From contig CAWZYM010000477.1 of the NCBI GenBank assembly GCA_963966185.1, forward strand, positions 12,501 to 76,500: 64,000 nucleotides of DNA, given 5' to 3'. This stretch comes from Rhabditoides inermis (Eukaryota; Nematoda; Chromadorea; Rhabditida; Rhabditidae). Shown here piece after piece: positions 1 to 12,071 of the stretch; position 1 is the first letter of the stretch; each line of letters begins with the position of its first letter. The translations under genes and the position numbers were made by a program. The notes beneath the pieces are model-generated. The model saw nothing but the letters and a program-made list of their open reading frames with translations. It was not told the DNA's origin and searched no databases.

Positions 1-693
1 GAAATTTCGCGCAAAGTTCTTTGCGGAAAAATTGCGCAAAGCTCTATGCGGAAATATTGCGCAAAGGTTTGCGGAAATATTGCGCAAAGGTTTGCGGAAA
101 TATTGCGCAAAGGTTTGCGGAAATATTGCGCAAAGTTCTTTGCGGAAATATTACGCAAAGGTTTGCGGAAATATTGCGCAAAGGTTTGCGAAAATATTGC
201 GCAAAGGTTTGCGGAAATTCTGCGCAAAGGTTTGCCATAAATATTGCGCAAAGGTTTGCGAAAATATTGCGCAAAGGTTTGCGAAAATATTGCGCAAAGG
301 TTTGCGGAAGTTCTGCGCAAAAGTTTGCCAAAATATTGCGCAAAGGTTTGCGGAAATATTGCGCAAAGGTTTGCGAAAATATTGCGCAAAGGTTTGCGGA
401 AATTCTGCGCAAAGGTTTGCGGAAAGATTGCGCAAAGGTTTGCGGAAAAATTGCGCAAAAGTTTGCGGAAATAATGCGCAAGGGTTTGCGGAAAAATTGC
501 GCAAAGTACTTTGCGGAAATTCTGCGCAAAGGTTTGCGGAAATATTGCGCATAGGTTTGCGGAAATATTGCGCAAAGGTTTGCGGAAATAATGCGCAAAG
601 GTTTGCGGAAATATTGCGCAAAGGTTTGCGGAAATATTGCGCAAAGGTTTGCGAAAATATTGCGCAAAGGTTTGCGGAAATATTGCGCAAAGG
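1..693 (+). repeat. Satellite family A, first array segment
   Basis: Head-to-tail 23-bp monomers, consensus gcgcaaaggtttgcgg followed by aaatatt. Variant 3' tails (aaattct, aaaaatt, aaataat) and 25-bp monomers with gttctttgcgg or gtactttgcgg are interspersed. The monomer has no stop codon in most registers on either strand, so long apparent reading frames with a 23-residue period appear in several frames. They have no coding signature and are not annotated as genes. The segment continues off the left edge and is cut at 694 by a TIR element. Confidence 0.95.
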
Positions 694-1323
694 CTCAGAG
701 AGCCGGGGCGAATTAGCAGCGAACTAACAGCGAGCTAGCAGCGAAGTTTCAAAAAGTTAGCTGTTCCCTAGCGGCTAATTCGCCGTTATCTAGCCATTGT
801 TTCGCCACTATTTAGCTGCTAATTAGCGGCACCGGGATCCGATCAGCGTCCCTCGCTTTCTCGTTGTATTGATTTCCGTTGTTGCATTCAAAAACACTGG
901 TATGCATACACTTATTTATCTCGATTATGCATATCATAATTGACGAGTCGTCTTGGTTCTTGGTTCTTGGTTCTTGATCTTGATATACATGATGACGATT
1001 GACGAAGCTTGATAATCTTCAAGTAGCCGCGTTCTTTCTCGAGTACTGAACCAACCGGATACAGTTTCTGAAAATAAATAGATTGAAGAAGTGATCACGA
1101 AACATACATGCATATGAGATATGTTCGCGACAACATGTTACATGTACATAATAATATATATGGTAAACTGGTAGCAAACAGTTCAAATAGTTCATGTACA
1201 TTCACGGAAACAAAAACGAAGACGAAGAGGATGAGCAGCAGGAGGAGGAGGATGTGGATGAGAACGACGACAACGACTTCATCATAATCATCGTCATCGT
1301 CTTCGTCATCGTCATCGTCGTCC

Positions 1324-1360
<37 letters not shown>

Positions 1361-1736
1361 CCCCCTCATCCTCCTCTTCGTCATCGCCATGTACTACTTC
1401 ATGTTTCAAACAACAATCATACAGCATAAGATATCGTAAACAAACAAATACAACAAAAACGGCAACAAATTTCGAAAAAAAACACAAGTCCCCAGAAACT
1501 GGGCGGATGATGACGTTTCTATTTAGCCACAAATTAGCAGGTGCGCGGCTAACTAGCACATAACTAGCGGCTAACTATCGGCTAACTAGCGCGGCTAACC
1601 CAGCGACTTTTTGCGCGAATTAGCACCAAAGTAGCATCTAATTTGTAATTCGCCATTAGTTCGCCATTAATTGGTAGTTCGCTGCTAATTCGCGAGACGC
1701 CTATTTTTCGCTGCTAGTTCGCCCCGGCTCTCTGAG
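694..1736. mobile_element. Non-autonomous DNA transposon with terminal inverted repeats, copy 1
   Basis: This 1,043-bp unit interrupts satellite A. It begins CTCAGAGAGCCGGGGCGAA and ends with the reverse complement; the inverted ends match for about 29 bp with one mismatch. Subterminal DNA is full of short motifs such as ctagcggctaatt and ttagcagcgaa. The middle holds a CAT/ATC trinucleotide tract (about 1265-1385). No transposase reading frame is seen. A gg doublet flanks both ends, which may be a 2-bp target duplication, but the satellite context makes this ambiguous, so the superfamily is not assigned. A near-identical copy lies at 4004-5049. Confidence 0.7.
1265..1385. repeat. CAT/ATC-rich microsatellite inside TIR element copy 1
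   Basis: Trinucleotide-rich tract (cat, cgt and tcg triplets) with an uninterrupted run of about eleven cat units near 1327-1357. Its complement reads as an Asp/Glu-rich or Met-rich translation, which is an artefact of the microsatellite and not a gene. Confidence 0.85.
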
Positions 1737-4003
1737 GGTTTGCGGAAATATTGCGCAAAGGTTTGCGGAAATATTGCGGAAATTCTGCGCAAAGTTCTTT
1801 GCGGAAATATTGCGCAAAGGTTTGCGGAAATATTGCGCAAAGTACTTTGCGGAAATAATGCGCAAAGGTTTGCGGAAAAATTGCGCAAAGGTTTGCGGAA
1901 AAATTGCGCAAAGGTTTGCGGAAATATTGCGCAAAGTTCTTTGCGGAAAAATTGCGCAAAGCTCTATGCGGAAATATTGCGCAAAGGTTTGCGGAAATAT
2001 TGCGCAAAGGTTTGCGGAAATATTGCGCAAAGGTTTGCGAAAATATTGCGCAAAGTTCTTTGCGGAAATATTACGCAAAGGTTTGCGGAAATATTGCGCA
2101 AAGGTTTGCGAAAATATTGCGCAAAGGTTTGCGGAAATTCTGCGCAAAGGTTTGCCATAAATATTGCGCAAAGGTTTGCGGAAATATTGCGCAAAGGTTT
2201 GCGAAAATATTGCGCAAAGTTCTTTGCGGAAAAATTGCGCAAAGCTCTATGCGGAAATATTGCGCAAAGGTTTGCGGAAATATTGCGCAAAGGTTTGCGG
2301 AAATATTGCGCAAAGGTTTGCGAAAATATTGCGCAAAGTTCTTTGCGGAAATATTACGCAAAGGTTTGCGGAAATATTGCGCAAAGGTTTGCGAAAATAT
2401 TGCGCAAAGGTTTGCGGAAATTCTGCGCAAAGGTTTGCCATAAATATTGCGCAAAGGTTTGCGAAAATATTGCGCAAAGGTTTGCGAAAATATTGCGCAA
2501 AGGTTTGCGGAAATTCTGCGCAAAAGTTTGCCAAAATATTGCGCAAAGGTTTGCGGAAATATTGCGCAAAGGTTTGCGAAAATATTGCGCAAAGGTTTGC
2601 GGAAACTCTGCGCAAAGGTTTGCGGAAAGATTGCGCAAAGGTTTGCGGAAAAATTGCGCAAAGGTTTGCGGAAATAATGCGCAAAGGTTTGCGGAAATAT
2701 TGCGCAAAGGTTTGCGGAAATATTGCGCAAAGGTTTGCGAAAATATTGCGCAAAGGTTTGCGGAAATATTGCGCAAAGGTTTGCGGAAATATTGCGCAAA
2801 GGTTTGCGGAAATATTGCGGAAATTCTGCGCAAAGTTCTTTGCGGAAATATTGCGCAAAGGTTTGCGGAAATATTGCACAAAGTTCTTTGCGGAAAAATT
2901 GCGCAAAGCTCTATGCGGAAATATTGCGCAAAGGTTTGCGGAAATATAGCGCAAAGGTTTGCGGAAATATTGCGCAAAGGTTTGCGGAAATTCTGCGCAA
3001 AGTTCTTTGCGGAAATATTGCGCAAAGGTTTGCGGAAATTCTGCGCAAAGTTCTTTGCGGAAATATTGCGCAAAGGTTTGCGGAAATATTGCGCAAAGGT
3101 TTGCGGAAATATTGCGCAAAGTTCTTTGCGGAAATATTACGCAAAGGTTTGCGGAAATATTGCGCAAAGGTTTGCGGAAATTCTGCGCAAAGGTTTGCCA
3201 TAAATATTGCGCAAAGGTTTGCGAAAATATTGCGCAAAGGTTTGCGAAAATATTGCGCAAAGGTTTGCGGAAATTCTGCGCAAAAGTTTGCCAAAATATT
3301 GCGCAAAGGTTTGCGGAAATATTGCGCAAAGGTTTGCGAAAATATTGCGCAAAGGTTTGCGGAAATTCTGCGCAAAGGTTTGCGGAAAGATTGCGCAAAG
3401 GTTTGCGGAAAAATTGCGCAAAAGTTTGCGGAAATAATGCGCAAGGGTTTGCGGAAAAATTGCGCAAAGTACTTTGCGGAAATTCTGCGCAAAGGTTTGC
3501 GGAAATATTGCGCATAGGTTTGCGGAAATATTGCGCAAAGGTTTGCGGAAATAATGCGCAAAGGTTTGCGGAAATATTGCGCAAAGGTTTGCGAAAATAT
3601 TGCGCAAAGGTTTGCGGAAATTCTGCGCAAAGGTTTGCGGAAAGATTGCGCAAAGGTTTGCGGAAAAATTGCGCAAAGGTTTGCGGAAATATTGCGCAAA
3701 GGTTTGCGAAAATATTGCGCGAAGTTTTGCGGAAATTCTGCGCAAAGGTTTGCGGAAAAATTGCGCAAAAGTTTGCGGAAATAATGCGCAAGGGTTTGCG
3801 GAAAAATTGCGCAAAGTACTTTGCGGAAATTCTGCGCAAAGGTTTGCGGAAATATTGCGCATAGGTTTGCGGAAATATTGCGCAAAGGTTTGCGGAAATA
3901 ATGCGCAAAGGTTTGCGGAAATATTGCGCAAAGGTTTGCGGAAATATTGCGCAAAGGTTTGCGAAAATATTGCGCAAAGGTTTGCGGAAATATTGCGCAA
4001 AGG
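1737..4003 (+). repeat. Satellite family A, second segment
   Basis: Same 23-bp monomer and orientation as 1-693. A stretch of about 280 bp around 2164-2443 repeats the preceding 280 bp and is missing from the otherwise parallel copy after 5050, so the arrays differ by local duplications. Marker variants such as 'ttgccataaatattgcgc' recur in each long unit. Confidence 0.95.
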
Positions 4004-4633
4004 CTCAGAGAGCCGGGGCGAATTAGCAGCGAACTAACAGCGAGCTAGCAGCGAAGTTTCAAAAAGTTAGCTGTTCCCTAGCGGCTAATTCGCCGTTATC
4101 TAGCCATTGTTTCGCCACTATTTAGCTGCTAATTAGCGGCACCGGGATCCGATCAGCGTCCCTCGCTTTCTCGTTGTATTGATTTCCGTTGTTGCATTCA
4201 AAAACACTGGTATGCATACACTTATTTATCTCGATTATGCATATCATAATTGACGAGTCGTCTTGGTTCTTGGTTCTTGGTTCTTGATCTTGATATACAT
4301 GATGACGATTGACGAAGCTTGATAATCTTCAAGTAGCCGCGTTCTTTCTCGAGTACTGAACCAACCGGATACAGTTTCTGAAAATAAATAGATTGAAGAA
4401 GTGATCACGAAACATACATGCATATGAGATATGTTCGCGACAACATGTTACATGTACATAATAATATATATGGTAAACTGGTAGCAAACAGTTCAAATAG
4501 TTCATGTACATTCACGGAAACAAAAACGAAGACGAAGAGGATGAGCAGCAGGAGGAGGAGGATGTGGATGAGAACGACGACAACGACTTCATCATAATCA
4601 TCGTCATCGTCTTCGTCATCGTCATCGTCGTCC

Positions 4634-4673
<40 letters not shown>

Positions 4674-5049
4674 CCCCCTCATCCTCCTCTTCGTCATCGC
4701 CATGTACTACTTCATGTTTCAAACAACAATCATACAGCATAAGATATCGTAAACAAACAAATACAACAAAAACGGCAACAAATTTCGAAAAAAAACACAA
4801 GTCCCCAGAAACTGGGCGGATGATGACGTTTCTATTTAGCCACAAATTAGCAGGTGCGCGGCTAACTAGCACATAACTAGCGGCTAACTATCGGCTAACT
4901 AGCGCGGCTAACCCAGCGACTTTTTGCGCGAATTAGCACCAAAGTAGCATCTAATTTGTAATTCGCCATTAGTTCGCCATTAATTGGTAGTTCGCTGCTA
5001 ATTCGCGAGACGCCTATTTTTCGCTGCTAGTTCGCCCCGGCTCTCTGAG
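4004..5049. mobile_element. Non-autonomous TIR element, copy 2
   Basis: This 1,046-bp copy of the element at 694-1736 has the same inverted ends. By eye the only clear difference is one extra cat triplet in the microsatellite (3 bp). The satellite on both sides also matches copy 1, so the pair most likely arose by segmental duplication of about 3.31 kb rather than by two insertions. Confidence 0.75.
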
Positions 5050-6884
5050 GGTTTGCGGAAATATTGCGCAAAGGTTTGCGGAAATATTGCGGAAATTCTG
5101 CGCAAAGTTCTTTGCGGAAATATTGCGCAAAGGTTTGCGGAAATATTGCGCAAAGTACTTTGCGGAAATAATGCGCAAAGGTTTGCGGAAAAATTGCGCA
5201 AAGGTTTGCGGAAAAATTGCGCAAAGGTTTGCGGAAATATTGCGCAAAGTTCTTTGCGGAAAAATTGCGCAAAGCTCTATGCGGAAATATTGCGCAAAGG
5301 TTTGCGGAAATATTGCGCAAAGGTTTGCGGAAATATTGCGCAAAGGTTTGCGAAAATATTGCGCAAAGTTCTTTGCGGAAATATTACGCAAAGGTTTGCG
5401 GAAATATTGCGCAAAGGTTTGCGAAAATATTGCGCAAAGGTTTGCGGAAATTCTGCGCAAAGGTTTGCCATAAATATTGCGCAAAGGTTTGCGAAAATAT
5501 TGCGCAAAGGTTTGCGAAAATATTGCGCAAAGGTTTGCGGAAATTCTGCGCAAAAGTTTGCCAAAATATTGCGCAAAGGTTTGCGGAAATATTGCGCAAA
5601 GGTTTGCGAAAATATTGCGCAAAGGTTTGCGGAAACTCTGCGCAAAGGTTTGCGGAAAGATTGCGCAAAGGTTTGCGGAAAAATTGCGCAAAGGTTTGCG
5701 GAAATAATGCGCAAAGGTTTGCGGAAATATTGCGCAAAGGTTTGCGGAAATATTGCGCAAAGGTTTGCGAAAATATTGCGCAAAGGTTTGCGGAAATATT
5801 GCGCAAAGGTTTGCGGAAATATTGCGCAAAGGTTTGCGGAAATATTGCGGAAATTCTGCGCAAAGTTCTTTGCGGAAATATTGCGCAAAGGTTTGCGGAA
5901 ATATTGCGCAAAGTTCTTTGCGGAAAAATTGCGCAAAGCTCTATGCGGAAATATTGCGCAAAGGTTTGCGGAAATATAGCGCAAAGGTTTGCGGAAATAT
6001 TGCGCAAAGGTTTGCGGAAATTCTGCGCAAAGTTCTTTGCGGAAATATTGCGCAAAGGTTTGCGGAAATTCTGCGCAAAGTTCTTTGCGGAAATATTGCG
6101 CAAAGGTTTGCGGAAATATTGCGCAAAGGTTTGCGGAAATATTGCGCAAAGGTTTGCGGAAATATTGCGCAAAGTTCTTTGCGGAAATATTACGCAAAGG
6201 TTTGCGGAAATATTGCGCAAAGGTTTGCGGAAATTCTGCGCAAAGGTTTGCCATAAATATTGCGCAAAGGTTTGCGAAAATATTGCGCAAAGGTTTGCGA
6301 AAATATTGCGCAAAGGTTTGCGGAAATTCTGCGCAAAAGTTTGCCAAAATATTGCGCAAAGGTTTGCGGAAATATTGCGCAAAGGTTTGCGAAAATATTG
6401 CGCAAAGGTTTGCGGAAATTCTGCGCAAAGGTTTGCGGAAAGATTGCGCAAAGGTTTGCGGAAAAATTGCGCAAAAGTTTGCGGAAATAATGCGCAAGGG
6501 TTTGCGGAAAAATTGCGCAAAGTACTTTGCGGAAATTCTGCGCAAAGGTTTGCGGAAATATTGCGCATAGGTTTGCGGAAATATTGCGCAAAGGTTTGCG
6601 GAAATAATGCGCAAAGGTTTGCGGAAATATTGCGCAAAGGTTTGCGAAAATATTGCGCAAAGGTTTGCGGAAATTCTGCGCAAAGGTTTGCGGAAAGATT
6701 GCGCAAAGGTTTGCGGAAAAATTGCGCAAAGGTTTGCGGAAATATTGCGCAAAGGTTTGCGAAAATATTGCGCGAAGTTTTGCGGAAATTCTGCGCAAAG
6801 GTTTGCGTAAATATTGCGCAAAGGTTTGCGGAAATAATTGCGCAAAGGTTTGCGGAAATATTGCGCAAAGGTTTGCGGAAAGGT
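5050..6884 (+). repeat. Satellite family A, third segment, up to an orientation switch
   Basis: 23-bp monomers in the forward sense (gcgcaaaggtttgcgg). The segment ends at about 6881-6886, where the sequence turns on itself: ttgcggaaa, a four-base spacer, then tttccgcaa. From there the same monomer continues on the opposite strand. Confidence 0.93.
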
Positions 6885-9444
6885 TTTTCCGCAAAGAACT
6901 TTGCGCAGAATTTCCGCAAACCTTTGCGCATTATTTCCGCAAACCTTTGCGCAATGTTTCCGCAAACCTTTGCGCTATATTTCCGCAAACCTTTGCGTAA
7001 TATTTCCGCATAGAGCTTTGCGCAATTTTTCCGCAAAGAACTTTGCGCAATATTTCCGCAAACTTTTGCGCAATTTTTCCGCAAACCTTTGCGCAATTTT
7101 TCCGCAAACCTTTGCGCAATAATTTCGCAAACCTTTGCGCAATATTTCCGCATAGAGCTTTGCGCAATTTTTCCGCAAAGAACTTTGCGCAATATTTTCA
7201 CAAACCTTTGCGCAATATTTCCGCAAACCTTTGCGCAATATTTTCGCAAACCTTTGCGCAATATTTCCGCAAACCTTTGCGCAATATTTCCGCAAACCTT
7301 TGCGCAATATTTTCGCAAACCTTTGCGCAATATTTCCGCAAACCTTTGCGCAATATTTCCGCAAACCTTTGCGCAATATTTCCGCAAACCTTTGCGCAAT
7401 ATTTTCGCAAACCTTTGCGCAATATTTCCGCAAACCTTTGCGCAATATTTCCGCAAACCTTTGCGCATTATTTCCGCAAACCTTTGCGCAATATTTCCGC
7501 AAACCTATGCGCAATATTTCCGCAAACCTTTGCGCAATATTTCAGCAAACCTATGCGCAATATTTCCGCAAACCTTTGCGCAATATTTCCGCAAACCTTT
7601 GCGCAATTTTTCCGCAAACCTTTGCGCAATAATTTCGCAAACCTTTGTACAATATTTCCGCAAACCTTTGCGCAGAATTTCCGCAAACCTTTGCACAATA
7701 ATTTCGCAAAGAACTTAGCGCAAAATTTCCGCAAAGAACTTTGCGCATATTTCCGCAATGAACTTAGTGCAATATTTCCGCAAACTTTTGCGCAGAATTT
7801 CCGCAAAGTACTTTGCGCAATTTTTCCGCAAACCCTTGCGCATTATTTCCGCAAACCTTTGCGCAATATTTTCGCAAACCTTTGCGCATTATTTCCGCAA
7901 ACCTTTGCGCAATATTTCCGCAACCCTTTGCGCAATATTTTCGCAAACCTTTGCGCAATATTTCCGCAAATCTTTGCGCATTATTTCCGCAAACCTTTGC
8001 GCAGAATTTCCGCAAAGTACTTTGCGCAATTTTTCCGCAAACCCTTGCGCATTGTTTCCGCAAACCTTTGCGCAGTTTTTCCGCAAACCTTTGCGCAATA
8101 TTTCCGCAAACCTTTGCGCAGAATTTCCGCAAACCTTTGCGCAATATTTCCGCAAACCTTTGCGCAATTTTTCCGCAAACCTTTGCGCAATATGCGCAGA
8201 ATTTCCGCAAATCTTTGCGCAATATTTCCGCAAAGAACTTAGCGCAATATTTTCGCTAACCTTTGCGCAATATTTCCGCCAACCTTTGCGCAGAAATTCC
8301 GCAAAGTACTTTGCGCATTTTTTTCCGCAAACCCTTGCGCATTATTTCCGCAAACATTTGCGCAATTTTTCTGCAAACCTTTGCGCAGAATTTCCGCAAA
8401 CCTTTGCGCAATATTTTCGCAAACCTTTGCGCAATATTTCCGCAAACCTTTACGCAATATTTCCGCAAACCTTTGCGCAATATTTCCACAAACCTTTGCG
8501 CAGAATTTCCGCAAACCTTTGCGCAATATTTTCGCAAACCTTTGCGCAATATTTCCGCAAACCTTTGCGCAATTTTTCCGCAAAGAACTTTGCGCAATAT
8601 TTCCGCAAACCTTGGAGCAATATTTTCGCTAACCTTTGCGCAATATTTCCGCAAACCTTTGCGCATTATTTCCGCATAGAGCTTTGCGCAATATTTCCGC
8701 AAAACTTTGCGCAATATTTCCGCAAACCTTTGCGCAGAATTTCCGCATAGAGCTTTGCGCAATTTTTCCGCATAGAGCTTTGCGCAATTTTTCCGTAAAG
8801 AACTTTGCGCAATATTTCCGCAAACCTTTGCGCAATATTTCCGCAAACCTTTGCGCAATATTTCCGCATAGAGCTTTGCGCAATTTTTCCGCAAAGAACT
8901 TTGCGCAATATTTCCGCAAACCTTTCCGCAATATTTCCGCATAGAGCTTTGCGCAATTTTTCCGCAAAGAACTTTGCGCAATATTTCCGCAAACCTTTGC
9001 GCAATTTTTCCGCAAACCTTTGCGCAATATTTTCGCAAACCTTTGCGCAATATTTCCGCAAATCTTTGCGCATTATTTCCGCAAACCTTTGCGCAGAATT
9101 TCCGCAAACCTTTGCGCATCATTTCCGCAAAGAACTTTGCGCATATTTCCGCAAAGAACTTTGCGCATATTTCCGCTAACCTTTGCGCAATATTTCCGCA
9201 AACCTTTGCGCATTATTTCCGCAAACCTTTGCGCATTAATTTCGCAAACCTTTGTACAATATTTCCGCAAACCTTTGCGCAGAATTTCCGCAAACCTTTG
9301 CACAATAATTTCGCAAAGAACTTAGCGCAAAATTTCAGCAAAGAACTTTGCGCATATTTCCGCAATGAACTTAGTGCAATATTTCCGCAAACTTTTGCGC
9401 AGAATTTCCGCAAAGTACTTTGCGCAATTTTTCCGCAAACCCTT
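6885..9444 (-). repeat. Satellite family A, inverted orientation
   Basis: Same family read as ttccgcaaacctttgcgcaat. Monomers are more diverged here than before 6.88 kb (cgctaacc, gcaatga and catagagc variants). The odd marker 'ccttggagcaatattttcgc' at 8611 starts the first of three long units of about 2 kb. The array ends at a captured non-satellite fragment. Confidence 0.93.
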
Positions 9445-10085
9445 CACACATATGGACCAAAGTCGCGGAGACGGTGCTAGTATACCGCTATCAGCCAATA
9501 TTGGTAATAAAGAAGTAAGGAACTGAAAAATGTAGTGAAATGAAAACCTCAACCACAATAAGAAACTGACATGATACTTTTCGGCTCCAGTAGCACTTCC
9601 GTCATTAGGATCTATAAACGTTGGTCCATATGTGTAAGTCGTTGTGCGATCTAGTAGACGATAAACCATTCTCAAAGATGCAGGAGATAGTGACAATTCC
9701 GGGTGCTTACATTCACTCCGGACAAACATATCTGAAATGATAAAGTAGTTGAATGCTCTAAGACACTGATCACCAGATAACAATGACGAGAATACTCCTT
9801 CCTCAAACAATTGGAGAGCATCGATTGCAATATGAGGAGAGAGACACACAGAATACCATGCGGTTATTCCTAAATGAGATTGATTTAAAAAAAAACAATT
9901 TGAATACCGGATAAACCGAGAGTCCTGTTTCGTGCATGCTGTAGTACGTTTCTTCGCGGAATATGCGCTTGCCTTAGGGGCCATCTCCACACAGCTCGTA
10001 CCCCTCGTTGACCAGCTGGGGGATCTCCTCCCGCTCCTCCTCCTGCTATTTCCGCAGGAGGAGGAGCGGGAGGAGCTCCCCCAGC
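9445..10085 (-). pseudogene. Captured intron-bearing gene fragment, copy 1
   Basis: A non-satellite stretch of 641 bp with the look of broken host coding DNA on the minus strand. Around 9869-9774 an open stretch contains LSPHIAIDALQLFEEG. It is followed by a 42-bp intron-like gap (9773-9732, gt...ttcag on the minus strand), after which the frame continues. The read-through from satellite into this stretch is accidental. The pattern (AW..., SPHIAI, a following S-L...M...LLD...Y) faintly recalls the second membrane domain of ABCA-type ABC transporters, but this is weak. I do not assign a function. It is incomplete at both ends and has no start or stop of its own. Confidence 0.5.
10015..10085. 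repeat. Hairpin: 32-bp inverted repeat at the fragment edge, copy 1
   Basis: Arms 10015-10046 and 10054-10085 are reverse complements except for one base, with a 7-base loop (tatttcc) that matches satellite sequence. The arms are GC- and CTCC-rich. It marks the exact join between the captured fragment and family B satellite. Copies at 12001-12071 and 14238-14308. Confidence 0.9.
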
Positions 10086-10678
10086 TAAGTACTTTGCGCA
10101 AAATTTCCGCAAACTTTTGTGCAATATTTCCGCAAACTTTTGGGTAATATTTCCGCATAGTACTTTGCGCAATATTTCAGCAAACTTTTGCGCAATATTT
10201 CCGCAAACTTTTGGGTAATATTTCCGCACACTTTTGCGCAATTATTCCGCAAACTTTTGGGTAATTTTTCCGCAAAGTACTTTGCGCAATATTTCCGCAA
10301 ACTTTTGGGTAATATTTCCGCAAACTTTTGGGTAAAATTTCCGCAAACTTTTGGGTAATTTTTCCGCAAAGTATTTTGCGCAATATTTCCGCAAACTTTT
10401 GCGCAATATTTCCGCAAACTTTTGGGTAAAATTTCCGCAAACTTTTGGGTAATATTTTCGCAAAGTACTTTGCGCAAAATTTCCGCAAACGTTTGGGTAA
10501 TATTTCCGCAAAGTACTTTGCGCAAAATTTCCGCAAACGTTTGGGTAATATTTCCGCAAACTTTTGCGCAATATTTCCGCAAACTTTTGCGCAATATTTC
10601 CGCAAAATACTTTGCGCAATATTTCCGCAAACTTTTGCGCAATATTTCCGCAAACTTTTGGGTAATATTTCCGCAAAC
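10086..10678 (-). repeat. Satellite family B block in unit 1
   Basis: Monomers here switch to ttccgcaaacttttgggtaat, ttccgcaaacttttgcgcaat and the 25-bp form with GCAAAGTACTTTGC. The boundary with family A is sharp at the next marker (10679). Confidence 0.93.
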
Positions 10679-11512
10679 CTTGGAGCAATATTTTCGCTAA
10701 CCTTTGCGCAATATTTCCGCAAACCTTTGCGCATTATTTCCGCATAGAGCTTTGCGCAATATTTCCGCAAAACTTTGCGCAATATTTCCGCAAACCTTTG
10801 CGCAGAATTTCCGCATAGAGCTTTGCGCAATTTTTCCGCATAGAGCTTTGCGCAATTTTTCCGTAAAGAACTTTGCGCAATATTTCCGCAAACCTTTGCG
10901 CAATATTTCCGCAAACCTTTGCGCAATATTTCCGCATAGAGCTTTGCGCAATTTTTCCGCAAAGAACTTTGCGCAATATTTCCGCAAACCTTTCCGCAAT
11001 ATTTCCGCATAGAGCTTTGCGCAATTTTTCCGCAAAGAACTTTGCGCAATATTTCCGCAAACCTTTGCGCAATTTTTCCGCAAACCTTTGCGCAATATTT
11101 TCGCAAACCTTTGCGCAATATTTCCGCAAATCTTTGCGCATTATTTCCGCAAACCTTTGCGCAGAATTTCCGCAAACCTTTGCGCATCATTTCCGCAAAG
11201 AACTTTGCGCATATTTCCGCAAAGAACTTTGCGCATATTTCCGCTAACCTTTGCGCAATATTTCCGCAAACCTTTGCGCATTATTTCCGCAAACCTTTGC
11301 GCATTAATTTCGCAAACCTTTGTACAATATTTCCGCAAACCTTTGCGCAGAATTTCCGCAAACCTTTGCACAATAATTTCGCAAAGAACTTAGCGCAAAA
11401 TTTCAGCAAAGAACTTTGCGCATATTTCCGCAATGAACTTAGTGCAATATTTCCGCAAACTTTTGCGCAGAATTTCCGCAAAGTACTTTGCGCAATTTTT
11501 CCGCAAACCCTT
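10679..11512 (-). repeat. Satellite family A block in unit 2
   Basis: Repeat of the block at 8611-9444, from the ccttggagc marker to the captured fragment. Essentially identical by eye, including catagagc variants and ccgtaaagaac. Confidence 0.93.
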
Positions 11513-12071
11513 CACACATATGGACCAAAGTCGCGGAGACGGTGCTAGTATACCGCTATCAGCCAATATTGGTAATAAAGAAGTAAGGAACTGAAAAATG
11601 TAGTGAAATGAAAACCTCAACCACAATAAGAAACTGACATGAAACTGACACCATTCTCAAAGATGCAGGAGATAGTGACAATTCCGGGTGCTTACATTCA
11701 CTCCGGACAAACATATCTGAAATGATAAAGTAGTTGAATGCTCTAAGACACTGATCACCAGATAACAATGACGAGAATACTCCTTCCTCAAACAATTGGA
11801 GAGCATCGATTGCAATATGAGGAGAGAGACACACAGAATACCATGCGGTTATTCCTAAATGAGATTGATTTAAAAAAAAAACAATTTGAATACCGGATAA
11901 ACCGAGAGTCCTGTTTCGTGCATGCTGTAGTACGTTTCTTCGCGGAATATGCGCTTGCCTTAGGGGCCATCTCCACACAGCTCGTACCCCTCGTTGACCA
12001 GCTGGGGGATCTCCTCCCGCTCCTCCTCCTGCTATTTCCGCAGGAGGAGGAGCGGGAGGAGCTCCCCCAGC
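11513..12071 (-). pseudogene. Captured gene fragment, copy 2, with 83-bp deletion
   Basis: Same as copy 1 but missing 83 bp (equivalent to about 9576-9668). The join falls at a short repeat of 'gaaactgacatga', suggesting slippage or microhomology. It also has one extra A in the poly-A tract near 11870. It ends in the same hairpin (12001-12032 / 12040-12071). Confidence 0.5.

Noticed and set aside
1095..1559. Asp-rich minus-strand frame (and its copy at 4405-4872)
   Set aside because: Translation of a CAT/ATC microsatellite inside a TIR element.
5384..7468. Very long frames made of LRKYCAKVCGNIAQRFAEI-type repeats throughout the satellite arrays
   Set aside because: They follow from a stop-poor 23-bp repeat, occur on both strands and in several frames at once, and end wherever the repeat is interrupted. 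No start context or domain.
9322..10158. 278-residue minus-strand frame across the captured fragment
   Set aside because: It begins and ends in satellite and reads through intron-like gaps; only parts of it look like exons.
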